The notes under the pieces: model-generated
Databases searched by the model: none
Told to the model about the DNA's origin: nothing
The model's input: only the letters and a program-made list of their open reading frames with translations
Made by a program: the position numbers and the translations under genes
In this document: one piece after another, positions 1 through 8,117 of the stretch
How the letters are laid out: each line of letters opens with the position of its first letter
Position numbering within the stretch: position 1 is the stretch's first letter
Assembly: GCA_964651705.1 (NCBI GenBank)
Contig: CAZYWZ010000015.1
Span: forward strand, 1-64,000
DNA length: 64,000 nucleotides
From: JADLBR01 sp964651705
GTDB taxonomy: Bacteria; Verrucomicrobiota; Verrucomicrobiia; JADLBR01
Direction: 5' to 3'

Positions 1-48
1 ACCTGCCACAACCGTCGAGTATGCGCAATTATTTATGACGCTCAGTAT

Positions 49-180
49 AGATCCCATGCCCCGCTCGCGGGGCACCACCGGGGCGGAAAATTGTAGCGAA
101 GCCGCTTCCGGCTTCGGCCTATCCCCCGCCGAAGGGCGAAGGCCCCTCGCTACTAGCGAGTTACGTCGAATTTTCGAGTC
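49..180 (-). repeat. R1 repeat copy (paired GTAG hairpins, BIME-like)
   Basis: This is the reverse complement of the element seen at 22662-22794, 28075-28292 and 50378-50498. On the minus strand it reads GTAG followed by a CGAAGGG/CCCTTCG hairpin, a G-rich spacer, then a CGAAGCCG/CGGCTTCG hairpin closed by CTAC. GTAG therefore stands at both outer feet. A GC-rich palindrome built on GCCCCGC/GCGGGGC follows. Confidence 0.85.
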
Positions 181-221
181 AGCCCCGCCGCCGGCGCGGG
201 GATGCCCGCTTCACTCAGGGG

Positions 222-290
222 GAAACTTCATTCCCGCTGCCGCCTGACACAGGCGGCCTACAATTTTTGTAGGGCCTCTCTGCAGACGCC
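222..290 (+). repeat. R2 repeat copy (two GTAG hairpins, back to back)
   Basis: A GCCGCCTG/CAGGCGGC hairpin, a central CTAC...GTAG, then a weaker second hairpin. The same layout occurs at 7784-7849, 9566-9620 and 32181-32244. It sits just downstream of the GH2-like gene stop. Confidence 0.8.
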
Positions 291-339
291 ACCCGGTGCC
301 CGTGGGCGCTTCACGTGATCCGCGATTTGAAGTTCCAGC

Positions 340-2733
340 TCAGCCCCCCGGCTCGATCCGGATCACCGGCAGCCGCACCGGTGTCTTGGAGCGCTGCGTG
401 TACGATGCCGGAATCCGGGGCACTCGGAGATTCTTGATCCGCATTCCCCCATCCCGTATTTCGGCGGCGATCCCTTCGCCCGTCGGCCGCCCCGTCATCT
501 CGTCCACCATCGCCGCACGGCCGCGAAAGGCCAAGTCGATGGACGCGCCCTCGGCGTAGTCGCCATCCGCCCGCCGCGCCAACGCCGTCACATACACCAC
601 GCCATTGGGCTTTTGGAACACGACCGGCACGATGCCATCCTCCCGCTCCAGTTCCTTCAATGTCGTCGCCCCGCGTCCCCCATCCGCCGCAACGACCTCA
701 GCGTCGAACAGTTCCCGGAGAAATGGATACCCCTCCCGCCCCTCCATCCTCTTTAGAAAATCCTCCGCCTCCACCGCAGCCGGCCACGCGCCGCAGGCGA
801 CCATCGGCAAACCCCCGTGCGTCGTGTAATCCATCCTCCAGCGGAAGTCTCCCCCCGCGCCGCCCGCATCGACCAACCTCTCCGCCTGCGGCCCGAAATC
901 CACTTGCGACAGCACCTCCTCGCCACCTGCGCCCGCGATCGTCAGGCGGCAGTCCCTGGCCCAATACTCCCGCCGGTAGCGGACCCGCAACTTGTCCCCG
1001 CCCGCCGGAGTTACCTCGAAATCTCTCCAGAGCCGCCCCAGTTCCCAGCACGCCAACTTCGGCTTCCGATCGAAGGTCATCACCCCGAAATTCGTGAACC
1101 CCTTATCCCACACCCCTTGGAGTTTCTCCGGCTCCTCGCGGAGCATCCGCTCGAATTTCGCGTGATCGTAATCGTAGAGGCAATACGAGGTGCCCCCGCA
1201 GGCCCCGGCGGCGATATAGCCATTCCACCGATGCGGGTAATTCCACGCGTGTATCTTTTCCAACACCGGCACGTTCTTGCCGGCGAGATTCGCCTGCGGC
1301 ATGTAGACATTCGCCCCAAACTCCGTGCTCACGAAGGGGCGTCCCCCGCAGCCCTGAAACCGCATGAACTCCGCCAGCGGCGGCCACCCCCGATCCCGCT
1401 CGAGGTAGGTGTTGTGCAGGTATACGTCCAAGAAATCCGGGGCCCGGTAGCTCAGCGCGCAGTTCGCGTACCCCTGCGGCAGCATGGGCTCGATGGGTTC
1501 CGCCACGTTAAGACACGCCGCCAGCGTGTAATCCAGCCGCTCGTAGGTGTTGTGCCCCGCCATCCGTTCCCACGGGTCAACGCCAAACGTCAGCTCGTTG
1601 GCATGCTGCAGGATCAACGCCCGAGGCTCGGCCGCCGCCGCCGCCACCCGATCGCGGTGGCCCGCCAATCGCCCGTTGAGCATGCGGAGGAACTCCTCAT
1701 CGCCCTGCGCCTTTTCGATAAACTGCGCGGGCCACTCCCCCACCATGACGATCCCCATGAACCCATGGCGCTCCAATTGGCCGAGGTCCCCGGCCCTTAT
1801 CCGGATCGTATTCGCCCCGAGCGATTTCAGGTATGCCGCGCCATCCTCATCCATTCCCCGCGGCAACGTTCCCTTGATCAAAAACGGTTCCCCATTCAAG
1901 TAGATGCGCCCATCGCGCGCCTCCACTAGGGATGCCGGCACTTGGAATTCCTTTGCCACGACCGAACCGTCCGCATGCGGATGGCTGATGCGCATACGCA
2001 GCGACCCAATCCTCGGACGGATCGCGATCCAGAGCGACCCATCGATCGGCCGCTCCCCGACCGTCTCGCCGGCGAACTCGACACGCCCAGTTCCCTTCAA
2101 AGGCCCGGCCTCAGACCAAACCTCCAGATACAATCGACTCCCTCCGTTCGCCGCTCGCCGGACCGACACCTCTCCCGGCGGAATTTCCGACAGGCGCACG
2201 ACCGCCGCTCCCCCCGACCTCGACCAGTCCCCCGGCAAAAACAGGGCATCGTCCGGTGGCTTTTCCGCGCGATACAGCCCCGGAAGCGGCAGCCGCCGCG
2301 GAAGCAACGGGCCGCGCCCGGGATCGCCCCGCCCAAGCACCGCAAACTCGTGCTCTCCCCCGAGGAACACCACCGCATCGCTCCCCACCGGAAAGTCCGC
2401 CGGTCGCCACTGACGCGAGAACTTCCCACCGCGGAACACGAAGGTCGTCCCCTCGTCGACCATCGCCCGAAACCGTATCCCGTCCAACTGCCCCGCGGTT
2501 CCCGACGCCCACTCGATGCGCCGGTCGGTCGCCGGCCCAAAACGATCGCCGGTTCGCGCCTCGAAACTGTACGGTTCCACCGACTCGAACCGGCCACCGG
2601 AGATCTCGAGCGAGCCAGGCCACTTGCCCTCGTCACCCCATAGGATGAACAGGTCGATGGGGCCCTCGGCGCGCGCGACCGAAAACATCCACCATACACC
2701 CGCCGCCGCCAGGATGCCTCGGGAGGCTCTCAC
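340..2733 (-). CDS. Exported GH2-like (clan GH-A) glycoside hydrolase
   Basis: Predicted secreted glycosidase resembling the GH2 group (beta-galactosidase, beta-glucuronidase, beta-mannosidase), acting on a terminal sugar outside the cytoplasm. The start is set at the GTG at 2733. It places an Arg-led hydrophobic segment ending in ARA at the N terminus, a signal peptide, and gives 797 residues; the open frame runs 45 low-complexity codons further upstream. The N-terminal third is beta-rich. The TIM barrel begins near residue 277 (IYLNGEPFLIKG). E380 in HANELT is the likely acid/base and E471 in STEFGA the likely nucleophile. It is the last gene of a minus-strand run of five exported enzymes, 229 bases after the sulfatase. 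Substrate cannot be read from sequence. Confidence 0.75.
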   Translation of the reverse strand: MRASRGILAAAGVWWMFSVARAEGPIDLFILWGDEGKWPGSLEISGGRFESVEPYSFEARTGDRFGPATDRRIEWASGTAGQLDGIRFRAMVDEGTTFVFRGGKFSRQWRPADFPVGSDAVVFLGGEHEFAVLGRGDPGRGPLLPRRLPLPGLYRAEKPPDDALFLPGDWSRSGGAAVVRLSEIPPGEVSVRRAANGGSRLYLEVWSEAGPLKGTGRVEFAGETVGERPIDGSLWIAIRPRIGSLRMRISHPHADGSVVAKEFQVPASLVEARDGRIYLNGEPFLIKGTLPRGMDEDGAAYLKSLGANTIRIRAGDLGQLERHGFMGIVMVGEWPAQFIEKAQGDEEFLRMLNGRLAGHRDRVAAAAAEPRALILQHANELTFGVDPWERMAGHNTYERLDYTLAACLNVAEPIEPMLPQGYANCALSYRAPDFLDVYLHNTYLERDRGWPPLAEFMRFQGCGGRPFVSTEFGANVYMPQANLAGKNVPVLEKIHAWNYPHRWNGYIAAGACGGTSYCLYDYDHAKFERMLREEPEKLQGVWDKGFTNFGVMTFDRKPKLACWELGRLWRDFEVTPAGGDKLRVRYRREYWARDCRLTIAGAGGEEVLSQVDFGPQAERLVDAGGAGGDFRWRMDYTTHGGLPMVACGAWPAAVEAEDFLKRMEGREGYPFLRELFDAEVVAADGGRGATTLKELEREDGIVPVVFQKPNGVVYVTALARRADGDYAEGASIDLAFRGRAAMVDEMTGRPTGEGIAAEIRDGGMRIKNLRVPRIPASYTQRSKTPVRLPVIRIEPGG

Positions 2734-2807
2734 GCCAAAAAAGATGGGATCGCGCCCCCCATCAGGCAAACCCGATTTGGCGCTGACCTGCGGGGTTCCG
2801 GGCATGG

Positions 2808-2880
2808 GTAGCCAAGCCCGTGAGGGCTTGGTGCGGCGACCCTGTGGCGCGCGGGGCCCAGCCGTCACCGGCTGGGCTAC
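2808..2880. repeat. Two single GTAG hairpins facing each other
   Basis: At 2808-2833 (plus) GTAGCC leads an AAGCCC/GGGCTT stem around GTGA. At 2856-2880 (minus) GTAGCCCAGCC leads a CCCAGCC/GGCTGGG stem. The two have different stems, each self-complementary. They lie in the gap between the sulfatase stop and the GH2-like start. A diverged copy of the GCGGCG/CGCCGC palindrome (family R5) follows at 2896-2922. Confidence 0.7.
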
Positions 2881-2962
2881 GGGGTTCGGGCATGGGCGGC
2901 GCAGGAACGCCGCTCTGGATTGCCACGGACGCCTTGGCCCTCGGCCCTCCCTACCAGTCGTC

Positions 2963-4336
2963 TCACTTCTTCTTGGCCGCCTTCTTCCCGGGCCGCGGGC
3001 TCTGAAAAATTGGCTGGATCAACTCCGCATCCCAACCGCGATAGGCCTGCAGCAGCCCCTCAAATTTCTCCGGCCTCGCGGCGGCAAGATTCTCGCTTTC
3101 GCCGATATCCTTCGACAAATCATACAGGGCCGGTTGCCCGTCCTTCGGGCACACAAGTTTCCAGCTTCCCTCCCTCACGGCGTATGTCGCGCCACCGCCG
3201 GTGCGCCAAAATAGACGCTCGTGCGGCATGCCGGCGCGCTCCCCCTTCAGGAACGGGAGAATGTTCACGCCGTCCAGGGCCTTACCCGGTCCCGGGACCC
3301 CGGCCAGCGCGATGCTCGTCGCCAGCACGTCTATCGAGCAAACCGGTTGCCCATACTCGCCGGGCAAAAGCACCCCCGGCCAACTCACGACAAAAGGAAC
3401 CCGGATCCCCCCCTCGTGGACGTCTCCCTTGGCGCCACGCAGCGGCGCGTTGCTCGCCTCCGTCACGGTCACCGGCCCGCCGTTATCGCTGAAGAAGAAC
3501 ACCAGCGTGTCCTTCTCTCTGCCCGATGCCCGAATGGCATCCATCGTCCTCCCGATGGCGTCATCCATCGCGCAGACCATCGCCCCATAGGTGCGCCGCT
3601 TCTCGCCGGCGATGCCGCTCACGCGATCGAGATAGGCCTGCGGCGCCTGGAGCGGGGTGTGCGGCGCATTGAAGGCCAAATACAAGAACCATCTCTCCCC
3701 CTTGTGCCGCGAGACGAAGGCCGCCGCCTCCCGGCCAAAGGCGTCCGTGAGGTACTCCGACTCCTCGACCGGTTCCCGGTTCCGGTGCAGCGGGATCTTG
3801 TATTCGATCGCCTCGGCCTTCTCCGGCTCGCTCTTGAACAGGTTGTGCTCGAAATAATCGTGCCCGCCGCCACGGATGCCGAAGTACTCGTCATATCCCC
3901 GGGCGCATGGGTGGAACTGCGGGTGGGCCCCGAGGTGCCACTTGCCGACCATCCCGGTGATGTACCCCGCCTTCTTCATCAACTGCGGCAACGTCGCCTC
4001 GGTCAACGGCAAGCCGGCCACCGTATCCTCGGGCAGCCACTTCGGGTTATTCTCATGACCGAATCGCTGCTGGTATCGCCCCGTCATCAGCCCGGCCCGC
4101 GTCGGGCTGCAAAAAGGATGCGAGACGTATCCGTCCGTGCACCGGATGCCCGACTTCGCCAGCCGGTCCAGATGCGGCGTCGGGATGTCCTTGCAGCCCT
4201 GGAAACCCACGTCCGCATAGCCCAGATCATCTGCCAAGATCACCAGGATGTTCGGCCCATCGGCCGCGCCGCATCGACAACCGAACAGCAGCGCGACCAC
4301 GCAACCCAACCCGATCCACATTCCCGATCGCTTCAT
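2963..4336 (-). CDS. Exported sulfatase (arylsulfatase A type)
   Basis: Hydrolyses sulfate esters, probably on a sulfated glycan, in the periplasm or outside. The ATG at 4336 gives 457 residues and an N terminus with a hydrophobic core ending LFGC, which could be a lipobox or simply lead to signal peptidase I cleavage after CGA. The metal-binding ADD is at D36-D37. The formylglycine motif is C76-S-P-T-R80 followed by AGLMTGR; C76 must be converted to formylglycine by a maturation enzyme not in this window. HNPK-type metal residues follow in KWHLG. The protein ends in a Lys-rich tail. It lies 79 bases downstream of the AXE1-like esterase on the same strand. Family assignment is firm; substrate is open. 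Confidence 0.93.
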   Translation of the reverse strand: MKRSGMWIGLGCVVALLFGCRCGAADGPNILVILADDLGYADVGFQGCKDIPTPHLDRLAKSGIRCTDGYVSHPFCSPTRAGLMTGRYQQRFGHENNPKWLPEDTVAGLPLTEATLPQLMKKAGYITGMVGKWHLGAHPQFHPCARGYDEYFGIRGGGHDYFEHNLFKSEPEKAEAIEYKIPLHRNREPVEESEYLTDAFGREAAAFVSRHKGERWFLYLAFNAPHTPLQAPQAYLDRVSGIAGEKRRTYGAMVCAMDDAIGRTMDAIRASGREKDTLVFFFSDNGGPVTVTEASNAPLRGAKGDVHEGGIRVPFVVSWPGVLLPGEYGQPVCSIDVLATSIALAGVPGPGKALDGVNILPFLKGERAGMPHERLFWRTGGGATYAVREGSWKLVCPKDGQPALYDLSKDIGESENLAAARPEKFEGLLQAYRGWDAELIQPIFQSPRPGKKAAKKK

Positions 4337-4415
4337 GCGCACCACAATTTGCGCACCACGCGCGGAATGGCCACAAGAATCCATCAGCGGACTCTGCCCG
4401 ACAAAGCCCGGCAGA

Positions 4416-5753
4416 CTATTTCGCGATGTGCTCCCGCATCGCCCGATCTGTCGCCTGGAGAAATCGCGGCGACGTGGCGTGCCCCATGAGCGGTTCGATC
4501 AGCATATCCTTCTTGCCGGGCCAGTTGTTGTACATCGCGTATACGCTCGTCGGCGGGCACGTCGCGTCGATCAGGCCGACGTTGAAAATGCCCTCGGCCC
4601 TCGCGCGCGTCGCGAAGTTCATGCAATCGAAGTACCGCGCCACCTCAAGCACCCTGGGATCCGGTGTGCCACTGGTCTCGGGGACCAGTTTCGGCCAACC
4701 GGGCACGCGATTCGCGACTCTGCCGGAATGGTCGCAGATGGCCGCCACCCCCGCCGAGATGAAGGTGACCTGCGGGTCGAGCCCCGCCGCCGCGATCGAT
4801 TGCCCACCGCCCTGGCTTCCCCCGCGCACGATCAGCACCTTCCCGTCCCACTCCGGCTGCGCCTTGAGAAACTCCAGCGCCCGCACCAGCCGGAGAAACA
4901 TCGCCAGAAAGTAGCACTTCTCGCGGTCATCCCGGCCCGCGTGCCGATAGCCTTTCAGTTCGCCGGAGTCCAATGCCTCATAGAACGCCTTGGGCCTACC
5001 GTTCGGGATCCCGTGCGCGTTGATGTCCATTGCGATCGCACCGAACGCTTTCGCGGCCCCGGCCGGTCCCGCGAGCACCGAGCCCCGCACGCCGGCCCCG
5101 TGCACGAAGAGCATCGCGGGATGCCCACCCTTCCTCGCCCCTTTCGGGCGCGCGTAATATCCCGACACCGGCCGCGGTGGCACGCACGGGATCTGCGCGT
5201 CAAAGCACTCGACTCCCGCGACGGGTGACTCCACTGCCGTCAATTCCGCCCGCATCGGGACAGCCGCGAGCCTCTCCTTCTGCGCCGACCAGAACGCGTC
5301 GAAGTCCTCCGGCACTGGCAGGCTCGGCTTGATCGCCAAAGGATCGAAGCCCGCCCCCGCCACAGCCGTGACCGCGTTGCTCGCGCCCGGGGCTGTCGAA
5401 TAGAACACCTTGCACTGCAGGAATCCGGGCTCCTTCAGCGTTGCCCCCAACGAACCGGATCCCCTCCCAAGCACGATCCGCCCCTGCTGGTCGGGCGGCA
5501 TTCCCTCCTGGCCCATGCTGAAACTCACCTCCGCATCGTGGACCGGCTGGCCGTCTCGCTTCAGGGCAACCAGAAAATTCGCCATCTCGCCCACCCGATA
5601 GATCGCCTCGGGCCGATCCGTCACCACGGATAGCAGCACGCCGTTGGTCGAGGCCCGGGCAACCGAAACCCAAACCAAGCCCCATGCGGCGACCGCACAG
5701 CCAAACGGGCGCATCCAACGAAACAGGGACCGCTTTCCTCCATCTCTCTTCAT
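4416..5753 (-). CDS. Exported acetyl-xylan-esterase-like (AXE1 family) alpha/beta hydrolase
   Basis: Predicted deacetylase or carbohydrate esterase of the AXE1/cephalosporin-C deacetylase family, removing acyl groups from a polysaccharide. The start at 5753 is chosen because GGAGG lies 5 bases upstream and the N terminus then carries a basic, hydrophobic signal peptide ending near ARA. The length is 445 residues. An N-terminal beta-domain (about 40-140) precedes the hydrolase domain. The nucleophile is S313 in GGSQGG; D396 in IDATCPP and H425 in MGHA complete the triad. It lies 42 bases after the upstream esterase gene on the same strand, so co-transcription with it and the sulfatase is likely. 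Confidence 0.85.
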   Translation of the reverse strand: MKRDGGKRSLFRWMRPFGCAVAAWGLVWVSVARASTNGVLLSVVTDRPEAIYRVGEMANFLVALKRDGQPVHDAEVSFSMGQEGMPPDQQGRIVLGRGSGSLGATLKEPGFLQCKVFYSTAPGASNAVTAVAGAGFDPLAIKPSLPVPEDFDAFWSAQKERLAAVPMRAELTAVESPVAGVECFDAQIPCVPPRPVSGYYARPKGARKGGHPAMLFVHGAGVRGSVLAGPAGAAKAFGAIAMDINAHGIPNGRPKAFYEALDSGELKGYRHAGRDDREKCYFLAMFLRLVRALEFLKAQPEWDGKVLIVRGGSQGGGQSIAAAGLDPQVTFISAGVAAICDHSGRVANRVPGWPKLVPETSGTPDPRVLEVARYFDCMNFATRARAEGIFNVGLIDATCPPTSVYAMYNNWPGKKDMLIEPLMGHATSPRFLQATDRAMREHIAK

Positions 5754-5795
5754 CTCATCCTCCGCCCACGCCAACCCGCATACCGAAACGTGACA

Positions 5796-6653
5796 TCACA
5801 GCCCCTTCAGATGCCTGTTGAAGAAACCGATCACCACCGGCCGAAGATCCATCTCTTTCGGCTGCAGATGGAACGTGTGGGGTGCCCCTTCGACGATCAC
5901 GAGTTCATGCTCGATGCCGGCCTTCTCCAGCGCCGCCGCAAACACCCGCGACTGTTCCACATCGACGGTCTCGTCCGCCGTCCCGTGGGCGATGAGGATG
6001 GGTGGATCCCCCTTGCCGAGATGGGCCAACGGCGACGCCAGTCGATATAACTCCGGCGCCTCCGAGCGCTTCTTGCCGAGCATCCCGAGATCGCGGGTCT
6101 CCATCCAAAGGATCGGCCCATAGAGGTTCACGACGGCCTGGACCGCGCAGGAATGCGTTCCATGTGGGCCTTCCGGATCCAGACCCGCCTCCGGCCCCGT
6201 CACACCCACCATCGCGGCAAGATGCCCGCCCGCCGATCCCCCGATGACCCCGATCTTGCCCGGATCCACACGCAACCGCCCGGCGCTCGCCCGCAACCAC
6301 CGCACCGCGGTCTTGCAGTCATGGAGGTTCTGCGGCCAGGCCGGCGGCCCATGTTGGGTCTGCAGCCGGTAATTGATGCTCATCGCCACGTAGCCGTTCG
6401 CCGCGAGATTCGTGCAGATGTTCACCTCCCGGCGGTCGCCCTTGTCGCCCTTCGCCCAGCCCCCGCCATGGATATCCACCACGGCAGGCCGCAAGGTCGT
6501 TCCACCCTCCACCGGGATATACAGGTCGGCCTTCTCGATCCTCCCCTCCCCCAGGTAAGGCACATCCCTCTCCACCAAAAAATCACCCCCATCGGCGAGG
6601 CCCACCAACACCCAGAACAGAATAACCCCAGCGGCCCAACCACGGATGCACAC
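5796..6653 (-). CDS. Exported esterase/lipase (BD-FAE-like alpha/beta hydrolase)
   Basis: Carboxylesterase of the hormone-sensitive-lipase/feruloyl-esterase-like group, probably cutting ester side groups from plant or algal polysaccharide. Numbered from the GTG at 6653 (285 residues): a short signal peptide (about 1-22), the oxyanion motif HGGGW at 62-66, the nucleophile S140 in GGSAGG, an Asp in GTADETVD and a His in APHTFH. The start is uncertain because the first codons lie inside one arm of a repeat (6640-6732). The frame stays open upstream through that repeat, but this gives only low-complexity sequence. It shares its fold and motifs with the esterase at 15599-16492. Confidence 0.82.
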   Translation of the reverse strand: MCIRGWAAGVILFWVLVGLADGGDFLVERDVPYLGEGRIEKADLYIPVEGGTTLRPAVVDIHGGGWAKGDKGDRREVNICTNLAANGYVAMSINYRLQTQHGPPAWPQNLHDCKTAVRWLRASAGRLRVDPGKIGVIGGSAGGHLAAMVGVTGPEAGLDPEGPHGTHSCAVQAVVNLYGPILWMETRDLGMLGKKRSEAPELYRLASPLAHLGKGDPPILIAHGTADETVDVEQSRVFAAALEKAGIEHELVIVEGAPHTFHLQPKEMDLRPVVIGFFNRHLKGL

Positions 6654-6732
6654 GGATGGACACCGATGGAGGCGGCAGTCGCCCACCGGAAGCCATCCGT
6701 GTCCATCCGTGTCCATCCGTGTCCATCCGTGG
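6640..6732. repeat. 10-base tandem repeat with an inverted partner arm
   Basis: Bases 6693-6732 hold four head-to-tail copies of GTCCATCCGT. Bases 6640-6669 hold about three diverged copies in reverse complement (CCACGGATG, CACGGATGG). The arms can pair across about 23 bases, giving a long stem-loop between two esterase genes of the same strand. The left arm overlaps the start of the downstream gene. Confidence 0.85.
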
Positions 6733-6744
6733 CTCCCCCACCCC

Positions 6745-7647
6745 CTACTTCCGGTAATCGCGCCAGATCCACCGCATCGCATCCGGAAAGATCTGCGTCC
6801 CGTGCACCGAGCTGTGCTGCCCCTCGCCAAAGACGAATTTGTGGTCGTACCCTTTCTCCTCCAGAGCCGCCGCCATCGCCTTGTTCGCCTCCGGCCAGCT
6901 CCCGAACTCATTCACGATGTCGTTCGCCCCATCTTGCTGGAAGATCCGGATCGGCTTCTTCGGCGAGTCCCGCACGATCTCAGGGTACTTGCCCCCACCT
7001 CGGATGTTCGTGAAGCTACCCACCGTCGTGAAGCACTTCCGGAAATAATCTGGCCTCTCCCAGCAGACCGTGAACGCGCAGATCCCGCCCGAGCTGCTTC
7101 CCGCGATGCAACGCCCCTCCGGATCGTTGGTCAGGCTATACTTCTTGGCCACCTCGGGAATGATCTCCTCGATCAGGAATTTCGCATACGTGTCGCTCAG
7201 GGTGTCGTATTCCACGCTGCGGTTCGCCGGGGGTGCCGGCCGCCCATCGGGTCGCTTCCTCGGCGGTTCGCCCGGCTTCAGCGGCTTATCCCCCGGCTTG
7301 ATGAAGATCCCGATCGTCACCGGCATCTCCTTCTTGTGGATCAGATTGTCGAACACCGTCGGCGCATTGTACAGGATCCCGTCCTGCGACACGTAGACGC
7401 ACGCCTTGGTCGTGATCCGGTACTGTTTCGGCACGTACACCCAGTACTTCCGCACCGTCCCCGGATAGATCTTGCTCTTGTTCCACTCGTGCTCCGTGAC
7501 ATCCCCCTTCGGCACCCCCTTGTGCTCCTCCGAGTCCCGCGTCAGCTTCTTGTACGGCGCGTCGAAATCCTGCTTCTTCTCCTGCGCCAGTGCGGCCGAC
7601 GCCGAAAAAATTAATCCCATGACCATGAAGGTTTCCGCCAATCTCAT
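6745..7647 (-). CDS. Exported putative esterase (esterase D / enterochelin-esterase fold)
   Basis: 300-residue secreted alpha/beta hydrolase of the putative-esterase (PF00756-like) group, which includes feruloyl and acetyl-xylan esterases. Residues 1-22 form a clear signal peptide (cleavage after ALA, before QEKK). The region YWVYVPKQY and the long PPG-rich loop near 120-140 are typical of this fold. The nucleophile is S185 in GSSSGG, the Asp is in QQDGANDI, and the His is in EGQHSSVHG. It is the first gene of the five-gene minus-strand run that ends with the GH2-like enzyme. The next gene starts about 90 bases on, beyond an inverted tandem repeat. Confidence 0.85.
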   Translation of the reverse strand: MRLAETFMVMGLIFSASAALAQEKKQDFDAPYKKLTRDSEEHKGVPKGDVTEHEWNKSKIYPGTVRKYWVYVPKQYRITTKACVYVSQDGILYNAPTVFDNLIHKKEMPVTIGIFIKPGDKPLKPGEPPRKRPDGRPAPPANRSVEYDTLSDTYAKFLIEEIIPEVAKKYSLTNDPEGRCIAGSSSGGICAFTVCWERPDYFRKCFTTVGSFTNIRGGGKYPEIVRDSPKKPIRIFQQDGANDIVNEFGSWPEANKAMAAALEEKGYDHKFVFGEGQHSSVHGTQIFPDAMRWIWRDYRK

Positions 7648-7783
7648 CGTGCCTCCTCGCTAGAACCCGGGCAGCTTGCCAGATCCCCCGCCTCAGGAAA
7701 GGCCCATTTCTGCAGCGCGACGGCGGGCACCCACGATCCTCGCGTACCGAGCCCCCTGAAGAAGGAGACCCCCCGGTGAACAT

Positions 7784-7895
7784 CTCGCAGAGACGCCCTA
7801 CAAATTTTGTAGGCCGCCTGTGCCAGGCGGCAGCGGGAATGAAGTTTCCACATGAATGATGCGGCGCGCCCCCGCGCCGGCGGCGGGGCTAGCCA
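7784..7895 (-). repeat. R2 repeat copy (extended)
   Basis: Reverse complement of the 180-290 copy. Around a central CTACAAATTTTGTAG, a GGCGTCTC arm lies on one side and a GCCGCCTG/CAGGCGGC hairpin on the other. Similarity to the 180-222 flank (CGCCGCCGGCGCGGGG) continues to about 7895, making this the longest shared unit of the family in the window. Confidence 0.8.
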
Positions 7896-7967
7896 GAATC
7901 TTCAAACCGCGAATAGCACGGATGCCGAAAATAACTCCGTGTAATTCATGCGGTTGTGAATCTGGGT

Positions 7968-8035
7968 GTAGCCGCCGAGGTTAGGAGGCGGATTCGAGCC
8001 ACTTGGTACCACCGCCTCCTCACGTCGGCGGCTAC
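7968..8035. repeat. Converging GTAG hairpin pair
   Basis: GTAGCCGCCGAGG at 7968 (plus) and GTAGCCGCCGACG reading from 8035 (minus) each lead a GCCGCC/GGCGG-type stem. Across the pair, the 11-base outer arms and 8-base inner arms (GGAGGCGG at 7984-7991, CCGCCTCC at 8012-8019) are perfect reverse complements. The whole block can therefore fold as one large cruciform. Confidence 0.85.
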
Positions 8036-8117
8036 GATGCGCGCGATTTGGGGGCGCGGAACCCCCTTGCCCGGCCCACCCACCAAGCATATTCTCAGTC
8101 GGACGGGCAGTCCTTTC

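Larger units (their letters stand above)
1..339. other. Left-edge gap without a gene, filled by two repeat elements
   Basis: No credible coding region is seen before the stop of the GH2-like gene at 340. The short open frames here are low-complexity readings of repeats. The stretch holds a copy of repeat family R1 (49-180) followed by a copy of family R2 (222-290). Bases 180-222 resemble the flank of the R2 copy near 7850-7895. Confidence 0.7.
7648..8117. other. 470-base gap between divergent genes, mostly repeats
   Basis: No gene is seen. The stretch lies between the start of the minus-strand esterase and the start of the plus-strand GH5-like gene, so promoters for both should be here, but no convincing -35/-10 pair stands out. 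It contains an R2 copy (7784-7895) and a pair of converging GTAG hairpins (7968-8035). Confidence 0.6.
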
